From the NCBI GenBank assembly GCA_016720065.1, contig JADJXY010000001.1, positions 460,001-524,000 of the forward strand: a stretch of DNA of 64,000 nucleotides. The letters run 5' to 3'. Origin of the DNA: Betaproteobacteria bacterium (GTDB taxonomy: Bacteria; Pseudomonadota; Gammaproteobacteria; Burkholderiales; Rhodocyclaceae). Numbering within the stretch: the stretch's first letter is position 1; each line of letters begins with the position of its first letter. The notes below the pieces were generated by a model. The model saw only the letters and a program-made list of their open reading frames with translations. It ran no database searches and was not told where the DNA came from. Shown here piece after piece: positions 8,062-15,599 of this stretch. The translations under genes and the position numbers were made by a program.

Positions 8062-9177
8062 TCAGTTCAGGACGATGAGATTGTTGCGGTGGATGAGTTC
8101 GGGCTCATCCACGTAGCCGAGAACGTCTTCGATTTCCTGGCTCGACTTGCGGGCGATGAGGCGGGTTTCGCCGCTGCCGTAGTTGCACAGTCCCCGGGCG
8201 ATTTCGTGGCCCTCCGGGCTGATGCAGGCGACGGCGGCACCGCGCTCGAAATCGCCTTCGCTGGCCAGCACGCCGATGGGCAGGAGACTCCTGCCGGCGC
8301 GCAGGGCGGTGACGGCGCCGGCGTCCAGGAGGAGACGGCCGGCGGTTTGCAGATGATCCGCCAGCCACTGCTTGCGCGCGGCCAGGGGAGGGGTGGCGGA
8401 AAGCAGCAGGGTGCCCACCGCCTCACCGGCGGCCAGGCGGACGATGGCGTCGGCTTCGCGGCCGCTGGCTATGGCGGTATGAGCTCCGCTCTTGGCCGCA
8501 CGTTTGGCGGCGAGCACCTTGGTGATCATGCCGCCCTTGCCGAGGGAACTTCCCGCGCCGCCGGCCATGCCTTCCAGGGACTCGTCCCCCGCCGTGGCCT
8601 CGGCGATGAGGGTGGCGCTGGCGTCCCTGCGCGGGTCGGCGGTGTACAGACCCGGCTGGTCGGTGAGGATGATGAGGGCCTCCGCTTCGATGAGGTTGGC
8701 CACCAAGGCCCCCAGGGTATCGTTGTCGCCGAACTTGATTTCGTCGGTGACCACGGTGTCGTTCTCGTTGATGATGGGCACGACCCCCAGTTCGAGCAGG
8801 GTGGTGAGGGTCGAGCGGGCGTTGAGGTAACGCTTGCGGTCGGCCAGGTCGTCGTGGGTGAGCAGGATCTGCGCGGTAGGCAGGCCGTACTGGCTGAAAG
8901 CGCCCTCATAGACCTGAGCCAGACCCATCTGCCCGACGGCGGCGGCGGCCTGGAGCTCGTGTACCGACTTGGGCCGCTTGCTCCAGCCCAGACGCTGCAT
9001 GCCGCAGGCGATGGCGCCGGAGGAGACGAGGACCACTTCCTTGCCCTGGCGACGCAGGGCGGCGATCTGCCGCGCCCAGTTGTCGATGGCGGCAAGGTCG
9101 AGGCCTGCACCGTTGTTGGTGACCAGGGCGGAGCCGACCTTGACGACCAGGCGGCGGACGGTTGCGAGACGGGTCAT
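8062..9177 (-). CDS. proB: Glutamate 5-kinase
   Basis: First step of proline synthesis: ATP-dependent phosphorylation of glutamate. 371 aa with an amino-acid kinase domain (VVKVGSALVTN at the N-terminus, VLVSSGAIACG, PIINENDTV, LIILTDQPGLYTADPR, GTGGMITKV-like KGGMITKVLAA) followed by a C-terminal PUA domain (about residues 280-360). Full-length like E. coli ProB (367 aa). In related genomes proB directly follows obgE; here the two are separated by a small MNT/HEPN remnant. Confidence 0.96.
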   Translation of the reverse strand: MTRLATVRRLVVKVGSALVTNNGAGLDLAAIDNWARQIAALRRQGKEVVLVSSGAIACGMQRLGWSKRPKSVHELQAAAAVGQMGLAQVYEGAFSQYGLPTAQILLTHDDLADRKRYLNARSTLTTLLELGVVPIINENDTVVTDEIKFGDNDTLGALVANLIEAEALIILTDQPGLYTADPRRDASATLIAEATAGDESLEGMAGGAGSSLGKGGMITKVLAAKRAAKSGAHTAIASGREADAIVRLAAGEAVGTLLLSATPPLAARKQWLADHLQTAGRLLLDAGAVTALRAGRSLLPIGVLASEGDFERGAAVACISPEGHEIARGLCNYGSGETRLIARKSSQEIEDVLGYVDEPELIHRNNLIVLN

Positions 9178-9220
9178 GGAAATGGGGTGAAGCCAAACTG
9201 ACGCGAAGGTGCAGCCAGGG

Positions 9221-9349
9221 TCATAGGAACCGCATCCTGTGTCTTTTGATCCGAAAAAAAACCTCTCGCCCTGGTTCGGTATACACCTGAATGCGGTGAA
9301 TGAGTTCGCGGGCGTGGTAGAGCAGCAATTCGCGGCGATCGTCGCTCAT
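9221..9349 (-). pseudogene. Decayed HEPN (DUF86-like) toxin remnant
   Basis: The ATG at 9349 overlaps the stop of the upstream nucleotidyltransferase gene (ATGA), as in MNT/HEPN modules. The frame reads ELLLYHARELIHRIQVYTE, a typical DUF86 start, but after GREVFF it hits a run of eight A (plus strand 9254-9261) and ends as a 42-residue peptide. One frame over, the sequence continues SDQKTQDAV, which is how the family goes on, to about 9228, and then resemblance stops. So the gene has a homopolymer frameshift and has lost about two thirds of its length, including the catalytic Rx4-6H motif. A sequencing error could explain the shift but not the missing 3' part. Confidence 0.72.
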
Positions 9350-9636
9350 AGCGGCCGAGCGTCGCGCAGGACGCGGTCGCGAATCAGCGGGTGGAGTCCT
9401 CCCTCGGTTACGACGTCAGCCGGCCGATGAAGAAGGGACTCCAGATCGAGCTTGAAGCCGATCAGGTCCATGAGGGAACGCTCCGGCTGCATGTGGATCA
9501 GGAAGTCGATATCGCTGTCGCCGCGATCGTCACCCCGGGCGACCGAGCCAAAAACGCGAACCGCCTCGGCACCGTGGGAGGCTGCCATGGCCAGGATGGT
9601 GTCGCGCTGCGCCAGGAGTTGGTCAAAGGTCGCCAT
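9346..9636 (-). CDS. MNT-domain nucleotidyltransferase (HEPN partner antitoxin)
   Basis: 96 aa minimal nucleotidyltransferase with RVFGSVARGDDRGDSDIDFLI (GSx10DxD; catalytic Asp pair) about residues 27-47. This size and motif fit MntA-type proteins that neutralise a HEPN RNase toxin by AMPylation or as a tight partner. Its ATG lies within the last codons of obgE (14-base overlap), so it is translated with that housekeeping gene, and its stop overlaps the start of the broken HEPN gene. The enzyme looks intact although its target is not. Confidence 0.85.
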   Translation of the reverse strand: MATFDQLLAQRDTILAMAASHGAEAVRVFGSVARGDDRGDSDIDFLIHMQPERSLMDLIGFKLDLESLLHRPADVVTEGGLHPLIRDRVLRDARPL

Positions 9637-10717
9637 CGACGTCCTTGTCGGTTGGGGAAGCGGGTTCAGATTCTAGCGTAGCCAACGGCGGCGGGGCGAT
9701 CTGCTGCAGCAACTCCTGGACGGCGTAGATCAGGGGCCTGGTGCCATCGCCGCTGATGGCGCTGATGGGAAAAACGGGGCAGTCGTAGCCGGAGGCTTTC
9801 TTGTAGGCCTTGAGGAAAGCCTTGATCGCTTTTTCACGCGCCTCCTCGGGAATGAGGTCGAGCTTGTTGAGAACCAGCCAGCGGGGTTTGGCCGCCAGTT
9901 CCGGGTCGTGCTTGGCCAGTTCCCCCACGATGGCGACGGCGTCATGGACCGGATCGGCTTCCGGGTCCATGGGGGCCAAGTCCACCAGGTGCAGCAGCAG
10001 GCGGGTGCGCTGCAGGTGCTTCAGGAAGCGAATACCCAGGCCGGCCCCGTCGGCAGCGCCCTCGATGAGGCCCGGCACGTCGGCGACGACGAAGCTCTTG
10101 TTGGCATCGACCCGCACCACGCCCAGGTTGGGGTGCAGGGTCGTGAAGGGATAGTCCGCCACCTTGGGCCGGGCGGCGGAAATGGCGCGGATCAGGGTGC
10201 TCTTGCCCGCGTTGGGCAGGCCCAGCAGGCCCACGTCGGCCAGCACCCGCAGTTCCAGGGCCAGTTCGAATTCCTCACCGGCCTCGCCCTTGGTGCATTT
10301 GCGCGGCGAGCGGTTGGTGCTCGACTTGAAGTGGATGTTGCCCAGGCCGCCCTTGCCGCCTTTGGCGAGCAGCACCTTTTTGTCGTGGTGATCCAGGTCG
10401 GCCAGGATCTCCTCGCTGTCGAGAACCTTGATGACCGTCCCCACCGGCACGCGCAGGGTGATGTCTTCACCGCCCGCGCCGTAGCAATCGGAACCGCGGC
10501 CGTTCTCCCCGCGCTGGGCAAGGAATTTTCGCGTGTAGCGGTAATCGACCAAGGTGTTGATGTTGCGGTCGGCGATGACGTAGATGCTGCCGCCGCGGCC
10601 GCCGTCGCCGCCATCCGGCCCGCCCATGGGGATGTACTTTTCGCGGCGGAAGGTGGCCACGCCATTGCCGCCGTCACCGGCTTTGACGTAGATCTTGGCT
10701 TCGTCGATGAATTTCAT
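9623..10717 (-). CDS. obgE: Obg family GTPase
   Basis: 364 aa ribosome-assembly GTPase. Residues 1-158 form the glycine-rich Obg fold (AGDGGNGVATFRREK, MGGPDGGDGGRGGSI). The G domain has GLPNAGKST (G1), FTTLHPNLG (G2), DVPGLIEGA (G3) and NKLDL (G4). The C-terminal tail is short and acidic. It lies downstream of rplU-rpmA as in most proteobacteria, but a strong hairpin with a T run separates it from rpmA, ending just 14 bases before the obgE ATG. The 3' end overlaps the MNT gene. Confidence 0.97.
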   Translation of the reverse strand: MKFIDEAKIYVKAGDGGNGVATFRREKYIPMGGPDGGDGGRGGSIYVIADRNINTLVDYRYTRKFLAQRGENGRGSDCYGAGGEDITLRVPVGTVIKVLDSEEILADLDHHDKKVLLAKGGKGGLGNIHFKSSTNRSPRKCTKGEAGEEFELALELRVLADVGLLGLPNAGKSTLIRAISAARPKVADYPFTTLHPNLGVVRVDANKSFVVADVPGLIEGAADGAGLGIRFLKHLQRTRLLLHLVDLAPMDPEADPVHDAVAIVGELAKHDPELAAKPRWLVLNKLDLIPEEAREKAIKAFLKAYKKASGYDCPVFPISAISGDGTRPLIYAVQELLQQIAPPPLATLESEPASPTDKDVDGDL

Positions 10718-10730
10718 GGAGATTGCGCCA

Positions 10731-10763
10731 AAAAAACAAAGGCCCTATCCGGCGGATAGGGCC
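10731..10763 (-). terminator. Rho-independent terminator between rpmA and obgE
   Basis: On the minus strand GGCCCTATCCG pairs with CGGATAGGGCC, followed by TTTGTTTTTTT. It would end the ribosomal-protein transcript. The T run ends 14 bases before the obgE start, so obgE expression depends on read-through or on a promoter inside or just before this element. Confidence 0.92.
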
Positions 10764-10785
10764 CCTTGATTCCTGCCGGACCGAT

Positions 10786-11049
10786 TTATTCGGTGGCTGG
10801 GACGATGTTGACCGTGCGCCGCTTGGCCTCGCCCTTGATGGTGAACTGAACGGTGCCGTCCTTCAGCGCGAAGAGGGTGTGATCCTTGCCGCAGCCGACA
10901 TTTTCGCCAGGGTGGAACTCCGTGCCGCGTTGGCGGACGATGATGTTGCCGGCGAGGACGAATTGGCCGCCGTAGCGCTTGACGCCCAGGCGTTTGGATT
11001 CTGAATCGCGACCGTTGCGGGAACTGCCGCCTGCCTTTTTGTGTGCCAT
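10786..11049 (-). CDS. rpmA: 50S ribosomal protein L27
   Basis: 87 aa, near the P site of the large subunit. Begins MAHKKAGGSSRNGRDSESKR, the conserved N-terminal tail, and continues LGVKRYGGQFV and NIIVRQRGTEFHPG. It follows rplU by 22 bases in one operon. Full length. Confidence 0.98.
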   Translation of the reverse strand: MAHKKAGGSSRNGRDSESKRLGVKRYGGQFVLAGNIIVRQRGTEFHPGENVGCGKDHTLFALKDGTVQFTIKGEAKRRTVNIVPATE

Positions 11050-11071
11050 TTGAGTACTCCTTGCTCTCTAC

Positions 11072-11383
11072 TTAGGCGGCGATCGTTTCGATGCGCAGCT
11101 CGGTGTAGTTCTGGCGATGCCCCTGGTGCTTCTGGTAGTGCTTGCGACGGCGCATCTTGAAGATCTTGACCTTGTCGTGGCGGCCGTGGGAAACCACGGT
11201 CGCTTTGACGGAAGCCCCAGCGACGAGGGGGGCGCCGACCTTCACCGACTCGCCTTCGCCTACCATGAGGACTTGGTCGAGGGTGACTTCTGCGCCAACT
11301 TCTGCCGGTATCTGTTCTACTTTGAGTTTTTGGCCGGCGGACACGCGATACTGCTTGCCCCCGGTTTTTACGACCGCATACAT
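11072..11383 (-). CDS. rplU: 50S ribosomal protein L21
   Basis: 103 aa: MYAVVKTGGKQYRVSAGQ at the N-terminus, FKMRRRKHYQKHQGHRQ near the C-terminus (rRNA-binding basic stretch). Start ATG 11383 has CGGAGT upstream; a longer open frame to 12076 is antisense to the pseudouridine synthase gene and not real. First gene of the rplU-rpmA(-obgE) operon, served by the promoter at 11418-11445. Confidence 0.98.
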   Translation of the reverse strand: MYAVVKTGGKQYRVSAGQKLKVEQIPAEVGAEVTLDQVLMVGEGESVKVGAPLVAGASVKATVVSHGRHDKVKIFKMRRRKHYQKHQGHRQNYTELRIETIAA

Positions 11384-11417
11384 GTTGGACTCCGAAACGT
11401 GTTGCAAAGAACCGCGC

Positions 11418-11445
11418 ATTCTACACAATTTCTCAGGCGAGTCAA
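11418..11445 (-). promoter_or_regulatory. Sigma-70 promoter of rplU-rpmA
   Basis: On the minus strand, TTGACT (11445-11440) and TAGAAT (11423-11418) are separated by 16 bases. The expected start of transcription near 11411 gives a leader of about 27 bases to the rplU ATG. Confidence 0.75.
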
Positions 11446-11485
11446 AGCCTTGTGCTAGACTTGCCGCCTTTTCGAAGGAATCCCC

Positions 11486-11830
11486 ATGGCTGAAATCACG
11501 ACCTCCTCCGGCCTGGTCATCGACGACCTGACGGTGGGCACCGGGCTTGAAGCGAGCGCCGGCCAATACGTTTTCGTGCATTACACCGGCTGGCTCACCG
11601 ATGGCTCCAAGTTCGATTCCAGTCGTGACCGGCGCCAGCCCTTTGCCTTCCACCTCGGTCGTGGCCAGGTGATCGGCGGCTGGGACGAGGGCGTGCAGGG
11701 CATGAAGGTGGGCGGTAGTCGCCGCCTGACCATTCCGCCCAATCTGGGTTACGGCGCGGCCGGTGCCGGCGGCGTCATTCCTCCCAACGCCACCCTGGTC
11801 TTCGAAGTCGAATTGCTCGACGTACGATGA
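11486..11830 (+). CDS. FKBP-type peptidyl-prolyl cis-trans isomerase
   Basis: 114 aa, a single minimal FKBP domain with no signal peptide, so cytoplasmic. FVHYTGWLTDGSKFDSS, FHLGRGQVIGGWDEGVQGMKVGG and NLGYGAAGAGGVIPPNATLVFEVELL are the conserved strands and active-site loops. AAGGAA precedes the ATG. It diverges from rplU, and its stop overlaps the start of the pseudouridine synthase gene by four bases. Confidence 0.95.
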   Translation: MAEITTSSGLVIDDLTVGTGLEASAGQYVFVHYTGWLTDGSKFDSSRDRRQPFAFHLGRGQVIGGWDEGVQGMKVGGSRRLTIPPNLGYGAAGAGGVIPPNATLVFEVELLDVR

Positions 11831-12936
11831 GCGAGCCCGGGGGCGACGGTCGCAAGCCGCCGCGGGCGGTGAAGCCTGCGGAGGATCCCTGGGCGCGCTG
11901 GCGCCGGGACGATTCAGGGACGGGCGCTCCGGAGTCGGCCAAGCCATTCGGAGCGGCCAAGGTGTCCGGAGTGGCCAAGGTGTCCGGAGCGGCCGGCCGG
12001 CCCGTCCGCGAAGGCCGGTCGGGCCTGGAGGGGGCGGAGGGGCGTCCTGTCGGAAAAAAACCGGCGCTCGCGCCATCCCCCTGGAAAGAGGCTCCTGCCG
12101 CCCGTCCGAAGCGCAGTGAGGGGCCCGCGCCCAGGCCTGCGCCGGGGCAATCGTCCCCGCCGCGTGACGTGCAGATCATTCCCCCCGCCGTCCCAGGGGA
12201 GCGGCCCCGGGAAGGCGTGCGCCTTTCCAAGATCATGGCCGAGCGGGGCCTGTGTTCGCGCCGCGAGGCCGACGCCTGGATCGAGCGGGGCTGGGTCTTC
12301 GTCGATGGCCAGCGCACAGCCGAACTGGGCACCCGCATCGACCCCCAAGCCGAGATCAGCGTTTCCCGCGAGGCGCAGAAGGACCAGGCCAAACAGGTCA
12401 CCATCCTGCTCAACAAGCCGGTCGGATACGTTTCCGGCCAGCCGGAACCCGGCTGCACGCCAGCGGTGACACTCATCGATGCCGACAGCCAGGTGCGTAC
12501 CCAGGGCGACCCGGAGTTCAAACCCTGGATGTTGCGCGGCCTGGCTCCTGCCGGGCGGCTCGATTCCGATTCCAGCGGCCTCCTGGTCTTTACCCAGGAT
12601 GGGCGGGTGGCCAAGCTCCTCATCGGCGAAGACGGCAAGGTGGAGAAGGAATACCTGGTGCGGGTTTCCGGCCAGATGGTGGCCAATGGCCTCAGTCTCC
12701 TGAAGCATGGACTGGAACTGGATGGCAAGGCCCTCAAGCCCGCCCGCGTCAAGCAATTGAACGAGGACCAGTTGCACTTCATCCTGCAGGAGGGCAAAAA
12801 GCGCCAGATTCGCCGCATGTGCGAACTGGTGGGCCTCAAGGTGACCGGTCTGAAGCGGGTGCGCATCGGCCGGGTCATGCTGGGCGACCTGCCCCCCGGG
12901 AAATGGCGCTTCCTGCACGAGGGCGAGAGGTTCTAA
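11827..12936 (+). CDS. 23S rRNA pseudouridine synthase, RsuA/RluB/E/F family
   Basis: 369 aa. Residues 1-130 are a low-complexity, Pro/Ala/Gly/Arg-rich extension not found in the E. coli enzymes. An S4 RNA-binding domain follows (RLSKIMAERGLCSRREADAWIERG, about 137-185). The catalytic domain has APAGRLDSDSSGLLVFT with the active-site Asp, and KKRQIRRMCELVGLKVTGLKRVRIG at the end. The family converts uridines in helix 74/89-90 of 23S rRNA; the residue modified cannot be told from sequence alone, though RluF-type is most likely. The extension includes two copies of an 18-bp direct repeat (11955-11990). Confidence 0.88.
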   Translation: MSEPGGDGRKPPRAVKPAEDPWARWRRDDSGTGAPESAKPFGAAKVSGVAKVSGAAGRPVREGRSGLEGAEGRPVGKKPALAPSPWKEAPAARPKRSEGPAPRPAPGQSSPPRDVQIIPPAVPGERPREGVRLSKIMAERGLCSRREADAWIERGWVFVDGQRTAELGTRIDPQAEISVSREAQKDQAKQVTILLNKPVGYVSGQPEPGCTPAVTLIDADSQVRTQGDPEFKPWMLRGLAPAGRLDSDSSGLLVFTQDGRVAKLLIGEDGKVEKEYLVRVSGQMVANGLSLLKHGLELDGKALKPARVKQLNEDQLHFILQEGKKRQIRRMCELVGLKVTGLKRVRIGRVMLGDLPPGKWRFLHEGERF

Positions 12937-13937
12937 ACAAGCCCCCGGTCCGAGAGTTCGCCTTTCAGGTAGGCGTAATAGATCGGTGCAGCGACCACGC
13001 CGGGGATGCCGAAGATCGATTCCATCAGCAGCATGGCCACCAGCAGTTCCCAGGCGGTGGCCCCCACCCCGGCGCCGACGATGCGGGCGTTGAGGAAGTA
13101 CTCCAGCTTGTGGATCACGACGAGAAAGGCGAGTGAGGCTCCGGCGGCTTCGAGGGAGACCGAGAGGCTGACCACCACGATCACGACGTTCGAGACCAGA
13201 TTCCCGAGCACAGGGATCAAGCCGGCGACGAAGGTGACGGCGATGAGGGTCTTGGTCAGGGGGAGATGAATCCCCAGCAGCGGCAGGATCAGGGCGAGAT
13301 AAATCCCGGTGAACAGGGTATTGACCGCCGAAATCTTGACCTGGGCAAAGACGATCTGGCGAAAGGCATCGGCGAAACGACGCATGCGTTCGCTCAGGGC
13401 CGTGGCGAGGGGGGCGAGATCGGCGGCGGCGCAGGCCTCCCGCAGGGCAGCCATGGCCCCGATGACCATGCCGATGAGGATGTGGGCGAAGGCATGCCCG
13501 GCCTCCTTGCCCAGGGTCTGCAGTTCGGCCGCGTGATCGCGCAGCCAGTGGCCGAGGGCCTCGCGGATTTCGTCGGTGCTGCCTGGCAGTCGGTCCGCCA
13601 GCCAGGCGGGCAGGCGATCCCGCGCGCCTTCGATAATTTCTGCCATCTTGGCCAGCAGCACGGTCAGGCTGCCCTGGTCCGAGCGGAAGAAAGCGAGGGC
13701 GCCGATCAGCGCCGCGCCTACAGCGAGCACGACGATCACCGCGAAGAGCAGCAAGGCCAGGGTCTTGCGGCGCTCCCCCAGACCGTTGGGCAGGCGCGCC
13801 GCCAGGCGATGCACGAGTTCGAAGACCAGGAGCCCCGCCAGCAGGGCCGGAAGCAGGTGCAGGAGCAGCGCACCCAGGAGGGCAGTCGCGGCGAAGATCC
13901 AGGCGGCGACTTGGTGGCGGTCGACGGGGGCGGTCAC
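12933..13937 (-). CDS. AI-2E (PerM/YdiK) family membrane protein
   Basis: 334 aa polytopic inner-membrane protein. It has the family pattern of two N-terminal helices, a soluble stretch (residues about 60-190, RSDQGSLTVLLAKMAEII) and a C-terminal set of five helices with FVAGLIPVLGNLVSN and AWELLVAMLLMESIFGIPGVVAAPIYYAYLK. Members include autoinducer-2 exporters and Na/H antiporters; substrate here unknown. Converges with the pseudouridine synthase gene with a 4-base overlap, and its start overlaps the MaoC stop. Confidence 0.86.
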   Translation of the reverse strand: MTAPVDRHQVAAWIFAATALLGALLLHLLPALLAGLLVFELVHRLAARLPNGLGERRKTLALLLFAVIVVLAVGAALIGALAFFRSDQGSLTVLLAKMAEIIEGARDRLPAWLADRLPGSTDEIREALGHWLRDHAAELQTLGKEAGHAFAHILIGMVIGAMAALREACAAADLAPLATALSERMRRFADAFRQIVFAQVKISAVNTLFTGIYLALILPLLGIHLPLTKTLIAVTFVAGLIPVLGNLVSNVVIVVVSLSVSLEAAGASLAFLVVIHKLEYFLNARIVGAGVGATAWELLVAMLLMESIFGIPGVVAAPIYYAYLKGELSDRGLV

Positions 13938-14356
13938 GGACGGGGGGCCTTGGCGGGCATCATGGTCGCTTCGCCCTCGATGACCACGCGGTCTCCCACG
14001 GTGCAGACGGTATCCAGCACCACCCGGTTGCGCTCCGGATAGACCTCGCGCACCGTCGCCGTGGCCCTGACCGTGTCCCCCGGCCGGACCGGGGATTTGA
14101 AGCGCAGGCTTTGGGCCACGTAGATGCAGCCGGGGCCGGGCAGGCGCGTGCCCAGAACGGCGGAGATGAGGCTGGCGGTCAGCATGCCGTGGGCGATGCG
14201 GCCACCGAATTGCGTGCTCTTGCCAAACTCCTCGTCGAGATGGGCGGGGTTCACATCGGTGGAAATGCCCGCGTAGAGGACGATGTCCGCTTCGGTGATG
14301 GTTTTGGCGAGACTGTCGGTCATTCCCGGGACAAGGTCGGCGACGGTGTAGATCAT
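13934..14356 (-). CDS. MaoC-like (R)-specific enoyl-CoA hydratase, PhaJ type
   Basis: 140 aa hot-dog fold enzyme. The catalytic dyad is in DVNPAHLDEEF (Asp and His of hydratase motif DxNPxH), with GRIAHGMLTASLISAVLGTRLPG following, as in PhaJ. It would convert trans-2-enoyl-CoA to (R)-3-hydroxyacyl-CoA, feeding PHA synthesis from fatty-acid oxidation. This fits the phasin genes in the same window. Overlaps the AI-2E gene by four bases. Confidence 0.88.
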   Translation of the reverse strand: MIYTVADLVPGMTDSLAKTITEADIVLYAGISTDVNPAHLDEEFGKSTQFGGRIAHGMLTASLISAVLGTRLPGPGCIYVAQSLRFKSPVRPGDTVRATATVREVYPERNRVVLDTVCTVGDRVVIEGEATMMPAKAPRP

Positions 14357-14396
14357 GGCAACTCCTGGCAGGTGGAGGGGAAGGGGGAAGGGCGGG

Positions 14397-15599
14397 TTAC
14401 TGGGTGCGCAGGGCTTCTACCGGGTCGAGCAGGGCTGCGCGGCGGGCGGGGAGAACGCCGGCCAGCAGGCCGATAGCCGCTGCGGCGACTTCCGCCGCGA
14501 TGACGAAGGCCAAGGGCGTATGGACGGGGAGCGCGGGGACGGCCAGATGGATCGCCTGAGCCAGGCCGACGCCAAGGATCAGGCCGAAGAGCCCTCCCAG
14601 GGCGGAAAGCGCCACCGCCTCGCCGAGAAAGAGGGCGAGGATGGAGCGCCGCGGCGCTCCCAGGGCCACCAGCAGGCCGATCTCGCCGGTGCGCTCGCTG
14701 ACGGCGATGGTCATGATGGTGACGATGCCGACCCCACCCACCAGCAGCGAAATCCCGCCCAGGGCACCGACGGCCAGGGTCAGCACGTCGAGGATGTTGG
14801 AGAGGGTTTTCAGCATCTCCTCCTGGGTGACGATGGTGAAATCCTCGCGGCTGTGGCGGGCGATCAGGCGCTCCTTGATGGCGCTGGCGACCATGGCCGA
14901 GGGCACGCCTTCGGCGGCGGAGACGTTGATCTCGTCCACGCCTTCCCGGTTGAACAACTCCTGGGCGCGGCCGGCGGGGATGAAGGCGCTGTCGTCCAGG
15001 TCGATGCCGAGGAACTGGCCCTTGGATTCCATGATGCCGATGATGCGGAAGTGCAGGCCGCCGATGCGCAGGCGCTGGCCAAGGGGGTTCTCGCTGCCGA
15101 ACAACTCGTTCTTCAGCTTGGGGCCGAGGACCACGAAGGCCCGGGCACCGGCGTCGCCGTCCTCCGCAGGCAGGAACTGGCCGCTTCGCACGCGGGCCTT
15201 GAAGACTGCCGGCATTTGGGCGTTGACCCCATAGATCAAGGTGCGCCGGGTGCGGCCGTTGCCCTCCACCTCGGCGTTGCCCCGGGCGTTGGGGGTGACG
15301 GCGACGATGTGAGGCAGCCGCTCCAGGGCCCGGGCATCGTCCAGGGTCAGGGGGCGGGCGCTGGAAGGCAGGCCCGAGGGTGTTCCCCCGGTCTTGGTCT
15401 TGCCTGGCACGATGGTGATGTTGTTGGTGCCGAACTGGGTGAATTCGCCCAGGACGAAGCGATGGATGCCCTCGCCGATGGACGTGAGCAGGATCACCGC
15501 GGCAATGCCCACGGCGATGCCCAGGAGCGTGAGGAAGCTCCTGAGGCGCTGGGCGGTGATGGCGCGCAGGGCGAGGCGGAGGGCGTCGGAAAAGAGCAT
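14397..15599 (-). CDS. ABC exporter permease (MacB/FtsX family), second subunit
   Basis: 400 aa. One N-terminal TM helix (LRSFLTLLGIAVGIAAVILLTSIGEG), a large periplasmic MacB-PCD domain (residues 50-270), then three C-terminal helices (ISLLVGGVGIVTIMTIAVSERTGEIGLLVALGA and LPARRAALLDPVEALR at the end). The ATG at 15599 overlaps the stop of the other permease gene (TGATG). With that gene it forms a heterodimeric permease for the MFP/ATPase pair upstream. Confidence 0.9.
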   Translation of the reverse strand: MLFSDALRLALRAITAQRLRSFLTLLGIAVGIAAVILLTSIGEGIHRFVLGEFTQFGTNNITIVPGKTKTGGTPSGLPSSARPLTLDDARALERLPHIVAVTPNARGNAEVEGNGRTRRTLIYGVNAQMPAVFKARVRSGQFLPAEDGDAGARAFVVLGPKLKNELFGSENPLGQRLRIGGLHFRIIGIMESKGQFLGIDLDDSAFIPAGRAQELFNREGVDEINVSAAEGVPSAMVASAIKERLIARHSREDFTIVTQEEMLKTLSNILDVLTLAVGALGGISLLVGGVGIVTIMTIAVSERTGEIGLLVALGAPRRSILALFLGEAVALSALGGLFGLILGVGLAQAIHLAVPALPVHTPLAFVIAAEVAAAAIGLLAGVLPARRAALLDPVEALRTQ

